Shown in pieces: positions 1 to 8,305 of a stretch of 64,000 nt of DNA. The DNA is taken from positions 2,728,001 through 2,792,000 of the forward strand of contig NZ_CP109090.1 of the NCBI RefSeq assembly GCF_035917575.1, given 5' to 3'. The position numbers and the translations under genes were made by a program. Numbering within the stretch: position 1 is the first letter of the stretch; each line of letters opens with the position of its first letter. The notes beneath the pieces were generated by a model. It did no database searches and was not told the origin of the DNA. It was given only the letters and a program-made list of their open reading frames with translations. This DNA is from Streptomyces sp. NBC_01788. Its GTDB lineage: Bacteria > Actinomycetota > Actinomycetes > Streptomycetales > Streptomycetaceae.

Positions 1-830
1 ACGTCCACCTCGGCGACCAGTACGTGCGGCAGTACTCCCTGTGCTCCTCCCCCGACGACCTGTCGCACCTGCGTGTCGCCGTCCTCGACGTCCCCGGCTC
101 GCGGGGCGGCTCCCGCTGGATCCACGGGAACGTACGCCCCGGCGACACGCTGGAGATCTCCGAGCCGCGCAACAACTTCCCGGTCAGGGACTCCCGGAAG
201 TACCTCTTCCTGGCCGGCGGCATCGGCATCACCCCGATCATCCCGATGATCGAGCGGGCGGCGGAGGCGGGCAAGGACTGGCGCCTGGTCTACGGCGGAC
301 GGTCGCGCGGCAGCATGGCCTTCGCCGAGCAGCTGGTCGGCACGTACGGCGACCGGGTCGACGTCGTCGCCGAGGACGAGCGCGGCCGCATGGACCTGGC
401 GGGCGTGCTGGCCCTGCCCCGGGCCCACATGCTGGTGTACGCCTGCGGGCCGGGCGGGATGCTGCGCGCGGTCGAGGACCTGTGCATGGGATGGCCGCCC
501 GGCTCACTGCACACCGAGCGGTTCGCGGCGACCGCGCTGGGCCCCGGGTCCGTGGCCGAACCGTTCGAGGTCGAACTCGCACGCAGCGGGAAGACCGTTT
601 CGGTGCCCACCGACCGCACGATCCTGGAGGCGGTCGAGGACGTCGGTGTCCGCGTGCTGTCCTCGTGCCGGCAGGGCCTGTGCGGCACCTGCGAGACCAC
701 CGTCGTCTCGGGCGAGCCGGAGCACCGGGACGCGGTGCTCACCCAGGACGACCAGGACGGGGGCGCGACCATGATGATCTGCGTCTCCCGTGCGGCGGCG
801 GGCTGCGGCCGACTCGTCCTCGATCTGTGA
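1..830 (+). CDS. PDR/VanB-type oxidoreductase, 5' end outside window
   Basis: Partial gene; the reading frame is open from position 3 and runs to a TGA at 828-830. The product is an NAD(P)H-dependent flavin/iron-sulfur reductase that would pass electrons to a terminal oxygenase. Near the start of the visible part is RQYS, the flavin-contacting motif of this superfamily, followed by GGIGITP of the nicotinamide domain. The C-terminal ~85 residues form a plant-type [2Fe-2S] domain (CRQGLCGTCE, then MICVSRA), which is the VanB/phthalate dioxygenase reductase order. A P450 starts 28 bp downstream, so this is probably its redox partner. The family call is firm; the partnership is inferred from context. 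Confidence 0.88.
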   Translation, partial: VHLGDQYVRQYSLCSSPDDLSHLRVAVLDVPGSRGGSRWIHGNVRPGDTLEISEPRNNFPVRDSRKYLFLAGGIGITPIIPMIERAAEAGKDWRLVYGGRSRGSMAFAEQLVGTYGDRVDVVAEDERGRMDLAGVLALPRAHMLVYACGPGGMLRAVEDLCMGWPPGSLHTERFAATALGPGSVAEPFEVELARSGKTVSVPTDRTILEAVEDVGVRVLSSCRQGLCGTCETTVVSGEPEHRDAVLTQDDQDGGATMMICVSRAAAGCGRLVLDL

Positions 831-858
831 CAGACCGGCACCGAAAGAGGTTCTCTTC

Positions 859-2064
859 ATGACCATCGCACCTGCCGAGGGCGTCGTCACGCTCCCGGAC
901 GACCCCTTCTCCCCGGCGAACATCGCGGACCCCTGTCCGATGCTGACGCGGCTGCGCGAGGCCGGCCCCGTGACCTGGCTGGAGAAGTGCGGCGCGTACG
1001 CGGTCGCCGGCTTCGAGGAGGTCTACGAGGTCCTCACCGACTTCGAGACGTACTGCTCCTCCGGCGGTCTCGGCCCGCGCGACATCCGCGAGGACGCGGG
1101 ATGGCGCCCGCCGAGCATCCTGGAGTCCGACCCGCCGATCCACACGGTCATGCGGCGCGCGCTGACCGGCGTCATCAACCCGGCGACGGTACGGCCGCTG
1201 CGGGAACGTTTCACCGGACCTGCCGAGGAGATCGCCGACGAGCTCGTCGCCCGCCGCGAGTTCGACGTGGTCAAGGACCTGGCGGAGAAGTACCCGCTGC
1301 GAGTCTTCCCCGACGCGGTCGGCATCCCCCAGGAGGGCCGGGAGAACCTGCTGCCCTACGGCAACATGGTCTTCAACGCGTTCGGCCCGCAGAACGAGAT
1401 CTTCGACCTGGCCTTCGCCCACGCCGACGAGCACAGCGCCGCGATCCTGCGCAACTGCGCCCGGGAGAACCTCGACGACACCGGCTTCGGCGCGCGCATC
1501 TGGGACCGCGTGCAGGACGGTCTGATCACCGCCGAACAGGCCGCGCTCCTGGTGCGGGCCCTGCTGTCCGCGGGGGTCGACACCACCGTCTTCGGGATCG
1601 GCAACACCCTCGCCTGCCTGGCGCGTTCGCCCCGGGCCTGGGCGGCACTGCGCGAGGACCCGTCCCTCGCCAAGTTCGCCGTGGACGAGGCGCTGCGCCT
1701 GGAGTCCCCGTTCCAGAAGTTCCACCGGACGACCACGGCGCCAGGCGTGCTGGGCGGCGTCCACATCCCGGCGGGCGCCAAGGTGCTGCTCTTCATCGGC
1801 GCCGCCAACCGCGACCCGCGCAAGTGGGGCGCGAACGCCGACACGTACGACCTGGACCGGCAGGCGTCCGGCCACGTCGCGTTCGGCATGGGACTCCACC
1901 AGTGTGTCGGGCAGCCCATCGCCCGGCTCGAGATCGAGCTCGTACTCAAAGCCCTCGCCGCCCGCGTCGACACGATCGAACTCACCGGCGAGCCGGTCCC
2001 GCTGACCCACAACGTCCTGCGCGGATTCGCCTCCCTGCCCGTCCGGGTCACACCGCGGTCCTGA
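859..2064 (+). CDS. cytochrome P450, CYP199-like (aromatic acid O-demethylase candidate)
   Basis: A 401-residue cytoplasmic P450. The ATG at 859 is chosen because GAAAGAGG lies 8-15 bases upstream; an upstream in-frame start at 790 would overlap the reductase. Visible motifs are the I-helix AGVDTT (about residue 237), the ExxR of the K helix in EALRLESP (about 276) and the heme loop FGMGLHQCVGQ with Cys near 348. From memory, segments such as WRPPSI, VFPDAVG, QEGRENLLPYG, NAFGP and ANRDPRKW match CYP199A enzymes, which oxidise para-substituted benzoates such as 4-methoxybenzoate. The CSSRG segment of CYP199A4 reads CSSGG here, so the carboxylate contacts may differ. Family placement is fairly sure; the substrate is inferred. 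Confidence 0.88.
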   Translation: MTIAPAEGVVTLPDDPFSPANIADPCPMLTRLREAGPVTWLEKCGAYAVAGFEEVYEVLTDFETYCSSGGLGPRDIREDAGWRPPSILESDPPIHTVMRRALTGVINPATVRPLRERFTGPAEEIADELVARREFDVVKDLAEKYPLRVFPDAVGIPQEGRENLLPYGNMVFNAFGPQNEIFDLAFAHADEHSAAILRNCARENLDDTGFGARIWDRVQDGLITAEQAALLVRALLSAGVDTTVFGIGNTLACLARSPRAWAALREDPSLAKFAVDEALRLESPFQKFHRTTTAPGVLGGVHIPAGAKVLLFIGAANRDPRKWGANADTYDLDRQASGHVAFGMGLHQCVGQPIARLEIELVLKALAARVDTIELTGEPVPLTHNVLRGFASLPVRVTPRS

Positions 2065-2332
2065 CCACCGCGCCGCCCCCTTCTCCATCCCGTCCGGCCC
2101 TCTGCCCCGGCCGGCCTTCTCGCCCCGTCCGGCCCTCTCCCGGCCGCGCGGCCTTCTCCGTCCCGTCCGGCCGCGACAAGGCTCAGGCCTCGCGCGTCCC
2201 GTACCGGCCCCGCGCCCGACGACGGGTACGGGTCACGGCTTCCAGGAGCCGTCGGCAGCCCGCCGGCGGCTCCGCCCCTCCCTCTTCGCTCCCAGCGGTC
2301 CGTTCGCGACCGTCTCCGCTCCGGAGGCTTCC

Positions 2333-3694
2333 ATGACGCAACACCTCGCCACGCCGCCATCGGCCCCATCGGTTCCGGACCCCGCGGATCCCCGCCACTG
2401 GACCCCCAGGAAGCGCACGTCCTACGGCTGGCTGACGGCCGTCCTGCTGCTGGTCCTGATGATGATCAGCTGGGCGGACAAGGCCATCCTCGGCATCGTC
2501 GCCGTACCGGTGATGCGGGATCTGCACATCACCCCCGAGCAGTTCGGTCTGCTCGGCAGCGCGGTGTTCTTCCTGTTCGGTGTCGCCCAGCTGGTCGCCG
2601 CGCCGATCGCCAACCGTGTGAAGTCGAAGTGGATCCTGCTGGCCCTGTGCCTCATCTGGGCCTTCGCCCAGGTGCCGGTCTTCGTCTTCGCGTCGCTGCC
2701 CGCACTGTGGTTCAGCCGGGTCCTGCTGGGCGCCGGCGAGGGCCCGCTGGCCCCGATGATGATGCACTCCGTCTACCAGTGGTTCCCGAAGAAGAAGGGG
2801 GCCACGCCCGCGGCTCTCGCCGCCTCCGGCGTGACGCTCGGCATCGTCTGCTTCGCGCCCGTGCTCTCCTGGATCGCGGCCGACTTCGGCTGGCAGGCGA
2901 CCTTCGTCTTCCTCGCGTTCATCGGCGTGGTGTGGGCGGTGCTGTGGCTGGTGCTGGGGAAGGAGGGGCCCTACACCTCGGAGCAGGCCGAGCACGAGAT
3001 GGAGGGGACGGCGCCCGTCGACCCCGGTCGCACCGCTCCCGTCGCGCAGCCCGTGAAGTACCGGCGCTCCTTCCTCACCCCGTCGTGGCTCCTCGCCGTG
3101 CTCTGCTCCTTCCTCGGCTACTGGACCTTCGCCCTGGCCACGTCGTGGCTGCCCACGTACTACGAGAAGGTCATGGGATACGGCACCCAGCAGGCCGGAT
3201 CGATGATCGTGTTCCCCGCGCTCTGGGGCACCGTCGCCACGGTCGGGCTCAGCTGGATCACCCAGGTCCTCGACGGCCGCGGTGTCCCGACCCGGGTCTC
3301 GCGCGGGGTCGTCCTCTCCTCCGCCACCGTCTTCAGTGGTCTCACCCTGCTCCTCGGCGCCCTCGTCCCCGACGACACCGTGCGCATCGTCGCCTTCACC
3401 TTCGGATTCGGCACCGCTCCGGCCCTGTTCGCGGTGACCTACCTGGTCGCGGCCGAGATGACCACGGTCGGCCAGCGCGGCGCCGTCCTCCAGGTGACCA
3501 ACGCCCTGCTCAGCACCGGCGGCCTGTTCGCTCCCGCCATCACCGGATTCCTGGTCGGCTCGGCGGCCACGAGCGCGCTGGGCTTCACCCACGCCTTCGT
3601 GCTCACCGCCGTGCTGCTGCTGGCCGTGGGCGCCCTGTCGATGGCCTTCATCAACCAGCAGCGGGATCGTGCCCGGCTGGGCCTCGCCGACTGA
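2333..3694 (+). CDS. MFS transporter, organic/aromatic acid type
   Basis: A 453-residue membrane protein with about 12 hydrophobic segments and a short soluble N-terminus. CGGAGG sits five bases before the ATG. The first helix carries WADKAILG and the loops are charged, as in the anion:cation symporter branch of the major facilitator superfamily, which imports carboxylates such as hydroxybenzoate, galactonate or phthalate. It lies 268 bp downstream of the P450; that gap is a C/T-rich run of degenerate CCGTCCGGCC units with no gene. A strong hairpin follows the stop. Uptake of the acid used by the P450 is the natural inference; the specific substrate cannot be read from sequence. Confidence 0.85.
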   Translation: MTQHLATPPSAPSVPDPADPRHWTPRKRTSYGWLTAVLLLVLMMISWADKAILGIVAVPVMRDLHITPEQFGLLGSAVFFLFGVAQLVAAPIANRVKSKWILLALCLIWAFAQVPVFVFASLPALWFSRVLLGAGEGPLAPMMMHSVYQWFPKKKGATPAALAASGVTLGIVCFAPVLSWIAADFGWQATFVFLAFIGVVWAVLWLVLGKEGPYTSEQAEHEMEGTAPVDPGRTAPVAQPVKYRRSFLTPSWLLAVLCSFLGYWTFALATSWLPTYYEKVMGYGTQQAGSMIVFPALWGTVATVGLSWITQVLDGRGVPTRVSRGVVLSSATVFSGLTLLLGALVPDDTVRIVAFTFGFGTAPALFAVTYLVAAEMTTVGQRGAVLQVTNALLSTGGLFAPAITGFLVGSAATSALGFTHAFVLTAVLLLAVGALSMAFINQQRDRARLGLAD

Positions 3695-3697
3695 GCA

Positions 3698-3735
3698 CGG
3701 GCCGCCCCGGCCGGGTCTCCGGCCGGGGCGGCCCG
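3698..3735 (+). terminator. hairpin terminator after MFS gene
   Basis: A 15-bp perfect stem, CGGGCCGCCCCGGCC paired with 3721-3735, closes on an 8-base loop. There is no T-run, which is usual in Streptomyces. It separates the transporter from era. Confidence 0.8.
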
Positions 3736-3784
3736 TACCACCCTTGGTACAGACAGGGCTTGTCGATCAGGGACAATGGGCGCC

Positions 3785-4738
3785 ATGAGCGTTCGCAACC
3801 AGTCATCCGAGCAGTCCGTCGCGGCTTCCCACCGGGCCGGCTTCGCCTGCTTCGTGGGCCGCCCCAACGCGGGCAAGTCCACCCTCACGAACGCTCTGGT
3901 CGGGCAGAAGGTGGCGATCACCTCGAACCGGCCGCAGACGACGCGGCACACCGTGCGGGGCATCGTCCACCGCCCGGAGGCACAGCTGATCCTGGTGGAC
4001 ACACCGGGCCTCCACAAGCCGCGCACCCTGCTGGGAGAGCGGCTGAACGATGTCGTACGGACCACCTGGGCCGAGGTCGACGTGATCGGCTTCTGCCTGC
4101 CGGCCGACGAGAAGGTCGGCCCCGGTGACCGGTTCATCGCCAAGGAGCTGGCCGGCATCAAGAAGACGCCCAAGGTCGCGATCGTCACGAAGACGGACCT
4201 GGTGGACTCCAAGACGCTCGCCGAGCAGCTGATCGCGATCGACCAGCTGGGCAAGGAACTGGGGATCACCTGGGCGGAGATCGTGCCGGTGTCGGCGACG
4301 GCCAACAAGCAGGTGGACCTGCTGGCCGACCTGCTCGTCCCGCTGCTGCCCGAGGGGCCCGCGCTCTACCCCGAGGGCGACCTCACGGACGAGCCCGAGC
4401 AGGTCATGGTGGCCGAGCTGATCCGGGAAGCGGCGCTGGAGGGTGTGCGGGACGAACTTCCGCACTCCATCGCGGTGGTGGTGGAGGAGATGCTGCCCCG
4501 TGAGGACCGGCCCGCGGACAAGCCGCTGCTCGACATCCACGCCAACGTGTTCATCGAGCGGCCGAGCCAGAAGGGCATCATCATCGGCCCCAAGGGGAAG
4601 CGGCTGAAGGAAGTCGGGATCAAGTCCCGCAAGCACATCGAGGCGTTGCTGGGGACACCGGTGTTCCTCGACCTTCACGTGAAGGTCGCGAAGGACTGGC
4701 AGCGGGACCCCAAGCAGCTGCGCCGCCTCGGCTTCTGA
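3785..4738 (+). CDS. era: GTPase Era (ribosome small-subunit assembly)
   Basis: A 317-residue GTPase that binds the 3' end of 16S rRNA during 30S maturation. Motifs in order: GRPNAGKS P-loop (about residue 25), TTRH switch I, DTPG switch II, TKTD specificity motif, and a C-terminal KH domain with IIIGPKGKRLKEVG. Two in-frame ATGs exist, at 3776 and 3785. The AGGGA at 3769-3773 is too close to the first and well spaced for the second, so 3785 is preferred. The last 119 bp overlap the 3' end of the glycosidase gene on the other strand. Confidence 0.95.
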   Translation: MSVRNQSSEQSVAASHRAGFACFVGRPNAGKSTLTNALVGQKVAITSNRPQTTRHTVRGIVHRPEAQLILVDTPGLHKPRTLLGERLNDVVRTTWAEVDVIGFCLPADEKVGPGDRFIAKELAGIKKTPKVAIVTKTDLVDSKTLAEQLIAIDQLGKELGITWAEIVPVSATANKQVDLLADLLVPLLPEGPALYPEGDLTDEPEQVMVAELIREAALEGVRDELPHSIAVVVEEMLPREDRPADKPLLDIHANVFIERPSQKGIIIGPKGKRLKEVGIKSRKHIEALLGTPVFLDLHVKVAKDWQRDPKQLRRLGF

Positions 4739-6848
4739 GAGCCCCGGTAAGGGCGCCCAGGGCCTTCTTCGCGCCCTTCGCGTTCAGGTCGATGAAGACC
4801 GGGGTCGTGTTCAGGGGGGTCGTGTAGGCCGGGAGGGTGCGGGGGCCCTGGAGGGTGCGGGCGTGGGTCACGTCGTACCAGGTGCCCGGGGGCAGGTGGA
4901 CCGGGCGGCTGGGGGCGTCGGTCAGTTGGGGGGCCGCCAGGATCGCGGGGCCCAGCATCCACTCGTCGGTGATCGTGTACGCCTGCTCGTCGTGCGGGAA
5001 GTCGAAGAAGAGCGGGCGCATGATCGGGTCGCCGGTGCGCAGTGTGTTCCTGACCTGGTCGCGGATGTAGGGGGCGAGGCGGCCGTGGCGGGCGATGGCC
5101 TCGCGGTAGAGGCCGGCGGTCCGCGCGTCGTACACCACCTTCCGGCCGGTCGTCACATCGACGGTGTCGACGGGTGACGTGGACGAGTACATGAGCGGCA
5201 TCAGCGACGCGGCCTGGGCCCAGCGGACCAGGACCTGACCGGTGGGGGCTGGCTGACCGCTGGAGCCGCCGATCATGTCGGTGGTCACGAAGGGGTAGCC
5301 GATGGTGGAGATGGCGAGGTTCTGCGTCACGGCGGCCCGCAGGGAGTTCCACCCGGTGCCCTTGTCGAGCTGGCGGGTGACGAACCCGGCCCGGTGCGCG
5401 GTGGTGTCCCAGTGGACGCGGATGCCGACGCCCTGGAGGTCGAACTTGTCGGCGAGCTGAGCGCCGAGGCGCTGGTAGTCGGTGGGCTGGTGACCGGCGC
5501 GGGGAACGCACCGCTCGTCGAAGAAGCGGGTGTCGAACTTCAGCCCGTCGACGCCGTAGGTGCTCATCAGGCCGCGGAGCCGGCCCTCGTACCAGGCCCT
5601 GGCCTCCGGGTTGGCGAGGTCGACGATCCCGGCGGTGCCGTTCCACCAGGTGACCCGGCACGGCTCGGCGGGATCGGCGGCGGTGCCCAGCAGATAGCCG
5701 TGGTCGGCCGCGTACCGGTACTGGTCGGAGTCCAGGTTGATCCACAGCGTCACCCAGAGGCCGAAGTCGAAGCCGAGGCCGTGGATCCGGCGGGACATCG
5801 CCCCGGGGTCCGGGTAGGCCTTCGGGTCGAAGGTCATGTTCCCGTAGTCGGACTCCCACTTGTCGTCGAGCTGGAGCGTGTGCCCGGTGATCCCGTGGTC
5901 GTGCAGGTCCTGCGCGTAGCCGAGGAGCCTCGCCTGGTCGACGTGGGTGTAGAACTGCGCCCAGGAGTTCCACACCGGCTCGGCGTACTGCCGCGGGGTG
6001 GCGTCGCTCTTGTCCGGCTTGCCGACGACGCCGACGTAGTCGCGGTAGACCCCCAGCGGCGTGGACTCGACGAAGACGGTTGCCCGGTAGGGGCCCGCGG
6101 ACTCGATGTCGAAGCGGCCGAGGCCGTCCTCGTCCTGGTTGATGGCCACGTTCATGACGTGCCCGGTGTCCACGTGCAGTCCGGCCGCGGAGGACGTGTA
6201 CCAGAACGGGTCGACCATGTAGTAGGAGGCGGGCCCGAAGGCCGGGTCGGCGACCTGCCCGCTGTCGAGCGGCCAGGGCTGGTCGGTGGCGGGGCCGCCG
6301 TGCGGGGTCCGGGTCTCGCCGTGGCCGTACCAGTGGCCGGCGGAGGACAAGTCGTAGGCGAGGCCAAGGCGTTCGGGGGCGGCGCCGACGACCTGCCAGT
6401 CGAGCCGGTAGCGGTCGGCGGACGGGGTGACGCGGGCCCGTACGGTGGCGCCGGGCGCAGTCGTGGCGGCGGTGAGGGTGAGCGTGCCGTTCTTCCAGGT
6501 CCAGTCGGTGACGCGGGTGGCGTGCCGCCATGTGCCGGCGGTCCGGAAGCGCAGTGCTCCGGTGCCGCCTCCCGCGGTGGCCAGAACCGTGGCGCCCGAA
6601 CGGGTGGTCGTCAGGGCGAGTTGATTCCTCGTCACCCGTAATGCGTAACCGGGGGTGGTGCGGTCCGCCGGTACGGTCAGGGTGAGCTGGTCCGGGGAGT
6701 GGGTGAGCCGGGGCGCGTGCGGGTCGGCGGCGGTCCCTTTCAGCGTCCGCGCCCGGGCCGGTTCCGGCACGGTCAACGCGACGGGCAGCGCGAGGACAAG
6801 GCCGAGGACGGCGAGGAGCACTCCGGGGCTGCGTGATGGTCTGCGCAC
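4620..6848 (-). CDS. secreted glycoside hydrolase family 31 protein
   Basis: A 742-residue protein with a Sec-type signal peptide (RRPSRSP, then a Leu/Val-rich core and an ARA cleavage region near residue 34). It has an N-terminal beta domain, then a TIM barrel typical of family 31 (alpha-glucosidase/alpha-xylosidase-like). GLKFDTRF near residue 437 carries the likely nucleophile Asp, and TTDMIGG resembles the family's DIGG segment. The GTG start at 6848 has GAAGGA eight bases upstream. The tail after residue ~690 is Ala/Gly/Ser-rich, and its reading frame runs 119 bp into era before a stop. The enzyme probably acts outside the cell on alpha-linked oligosaccharides; the substrate is unknown. 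Confidence 0.85.
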   Translation of the reverse strand: MRRPSRSPGVLLAVLGLVLALPVALTVPEPARARTLKGTAADPHAPRLTHSPDQLTLTVPADRTTPGYALRVTRNQLALTTTRSGATVLATAGGGTGALRFRTAGTWRHATRVTDWTWKNGTLTLTAATTAPGATVRARVTPSADRYRLDWQVVGAAPERLGLAYDLSSAGHWYGHGETRTPHGGPATDQPWPLDSGQVADPAFGPASYYMVDPFWYTSSAAGLHVDTGHVMNVAINQDEDGLGRFDIESAGPYRATVFVESTPLGVYRDYVGVVGKPDKSDATPRQYAEPVWNSWAQFYTHVDQARLLGYAQDLHDHGITGHTLQLDDKWESDYGNMTFDPKAYPDPGAMSRRIHGLGFDFGLWVTLWINLDSDQYRYAADHGYLLGTAADPAEPCRVTWWNGTAGIVDLANPEARAWYEGRLRGLMSTYGVDGLKFDTRFFDERCVPRAGHQPTDYQRLGAQLADKFDLQGVGIRVHWDTTAHRAGFVTRQLDKGTGWNSLRAAVTQNLAISTIGYPFVTTDMIGGSSGQPAPTGQVLVRWAQAASLMPLMYSSTSPVDTVDVTTGRKVVYDARTAGLYREAIARHGRLAPYIRDQVRNTLRTGDPIMRPLFFDFPHDEQAYTITDEWMLGPAILAAPQLTDAPSRPVHLPPGTWYDVTHARTLQGPRTLPAYTTPLNTTPVFIDLNAKGAKKALGALTGALRSRGGAAAWGPAASPSRPSREGRGTPVSPATPRCACGT

Positions 6849-6994
6849 GACGCGTGTCCTTCGACGGTGGGAGTCGGGAGGCCGGAGCTGCTTGCCTCAC
6901 CGTGCTCGGTCGCGCCGATGATCGGACGGCGGACGTCACCTGTCAACGACCTTCCCAGTCAGGTCGTGGGCGGCTCGGCATGCGACCGCGCCGG

Positions 6995-8215
6995 TCAGGC
7001 CGGCCTGCGGAATCCGATCGTCGGCACGGCCCGGCGCCGCGGCCACGGCTCGACGCTCGCCTCGGGAATCAGGGCCTCCAGGAACGCGTACCGCCGCAGG
7101 GCCGCCGGGTCCTGGCCCTCGACCGACTGCACCCGGCGCCACCAGGCGGCGATCTCGGACCAGCCGGGGGCCGACAGGGAGCCGCCGAACTCCTGCACGG
7201 ACAGGGCGGCGGTGAGGCCGGCGAAGGCGAGCCGGTCGGCCAGCGGCCAGCCGGCCAGGGTGCCGGTGACGAAGCCGGCCACGAAGACGTCGCCCGCGCC
7301 GGTCGGGTCCAGGGCCTCCACCGCGATGGCGGGCACCTCGGCGCTCTCACCCGTGCGCCGGTCGACCGCGTAGGCGCCCTCGGAGCCGAGGGTGACCACC
7401 GCGAGCGGTACGTACGCGGTGAGCGCGTGCGCGGCAGCGCGCGGACAGTCGGTGCCCGTGTAGCGCATGGCCTCCGCGGCGTTGGGCAGGAACGCCTCGC
7501 AGTGCTCCAGGTCGGACAGGGAGGCCAGGTCCCAGGCGCCGGTGTCGTCCCAGCCGACGTCACCGAAGATGCGCGTGCCCTCGGCCGCGGCCTGGGCGAT
7601 CCACGGGGAACGCCGGCCCGGCGTCAGGGAGGACACCGCGGCCCGCGCGCGGGGCCGGCACGCCGGGGCGCCCTCCTGGAGGAACACGGCCTCCGGGGGC
7701 GGCTCGTGGCCGTGCGAGACCATGGTGCGCTCGCCCTCGTACGCCATGGAGACGGTGACCGGCGAGTGCCAGCCGGGCACGGTGCCGGACGGGGACAGGT
7801 CGATGCCCTCGCCCTGTTCCAGCGCGTCCCAGCAGTAGTCGCCGTAGTGGTCGTCGCCGAAGGCCGCCGCCAGGGACGTCCGCAGTCCCAGGCGGGCCAG
7901 CGCGGTCGCCATGTTGGCGACCCCGCCGGGGCTCGAACCCATCCCGCGCGCCCAGGACTCGGTCCCGCGCACCGGGGCGGATTCGAGTCCGGTGAAGACG
8001 ATGTCGAGGAAGACGGTGCCCGTGAGGTACACGTCCCAGGGCGGGTCGTCCGCCGCGCGCAGTCCGGCCAGCGGGTCGACCGGGTGATCGACGTGGGCGT
8101 GCGGCGCCCCGACGATGTACTCCCGGCCGCCCCGGTCCTCCGGGCCGTCCCGGTCCTCCGGGTACTCCGGTCCCGCTTCGGCGGAGATCCCGGCGGACGT
8201 GTTGGACGCGGTCAC
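6995..8215 (-). CDS. PfkB-family carbohydrate kinase
   Basis: A 406-residue sugar or nucleoside kinase of the ribokinase fold. The PfkB substrate-side glycine motif appears as SSPGGVANMATALARLG and the catalytic C-terminal signature as DPTGAGDVFVAGF, with its Asp base. The GTG start at 8215 has AGGGAG upstream. The first ~60 residues, rich in Gly, Asp and Glu, precede the kinase fold and are unusually long for the family. It lies downstream of gudD with a 90-bp gap, so co-transcription with the glucarate genes is possible. The actual phosphate acceptor is not readable from sequence. Confidence 0.82.
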   Translation of the reverse strand: MTASNTSAGISAEAGPEYPEDRDGPEDRGGREYIVGAPHAHVDHPVDPLAGLRAADDPPWDVYLTGTVFLDIVFTGLESAPVRGTESWARGMGSSPGGVANMATALARLGLRTSLAAAFGDDHYGDYCWDALEQGEGIDLSPSGTVPGWHSPVTVSMAYEGERTMVSHGHEPPPEAVFLQEGAPACRPRARAAVSSLTPGRRSPWIAQAAAEGTRIFGDVGWDDTGAWDLASLSDLEHCEAFLPNAAEAMRYTGTDCPRAAAHALTAYVPLAVVTLGSEGAYAVDRRTGESAEVPAIAVEALDPTGAGDVFVAGFVTGTLAGWPLADRLAFAGLTAALSVQEFGGSLSAPGWSEIAAWWRRVQSVEGQDPAALRRYAFLEALIPEASVEPWPRRRAVPTIGFRRPA

Positions 8216-8305
8216 GGTGCGCTCCCTGGCGTGGTGCTGGTCCGGCCAGTGTGCACCAGAGCGCCGACGACACGTCGGCGCTCGGGCCGGGAAGCGCCGA
8301 CGCGC

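Noticed and set aside
859..2064. GcoA-type guaiacol demethylase
   Set aside because: Sequence segments match CYP199 rather than CYP255. The reductase also has its 2Fe-2S domain at the C-terminus, unlike GcoB.
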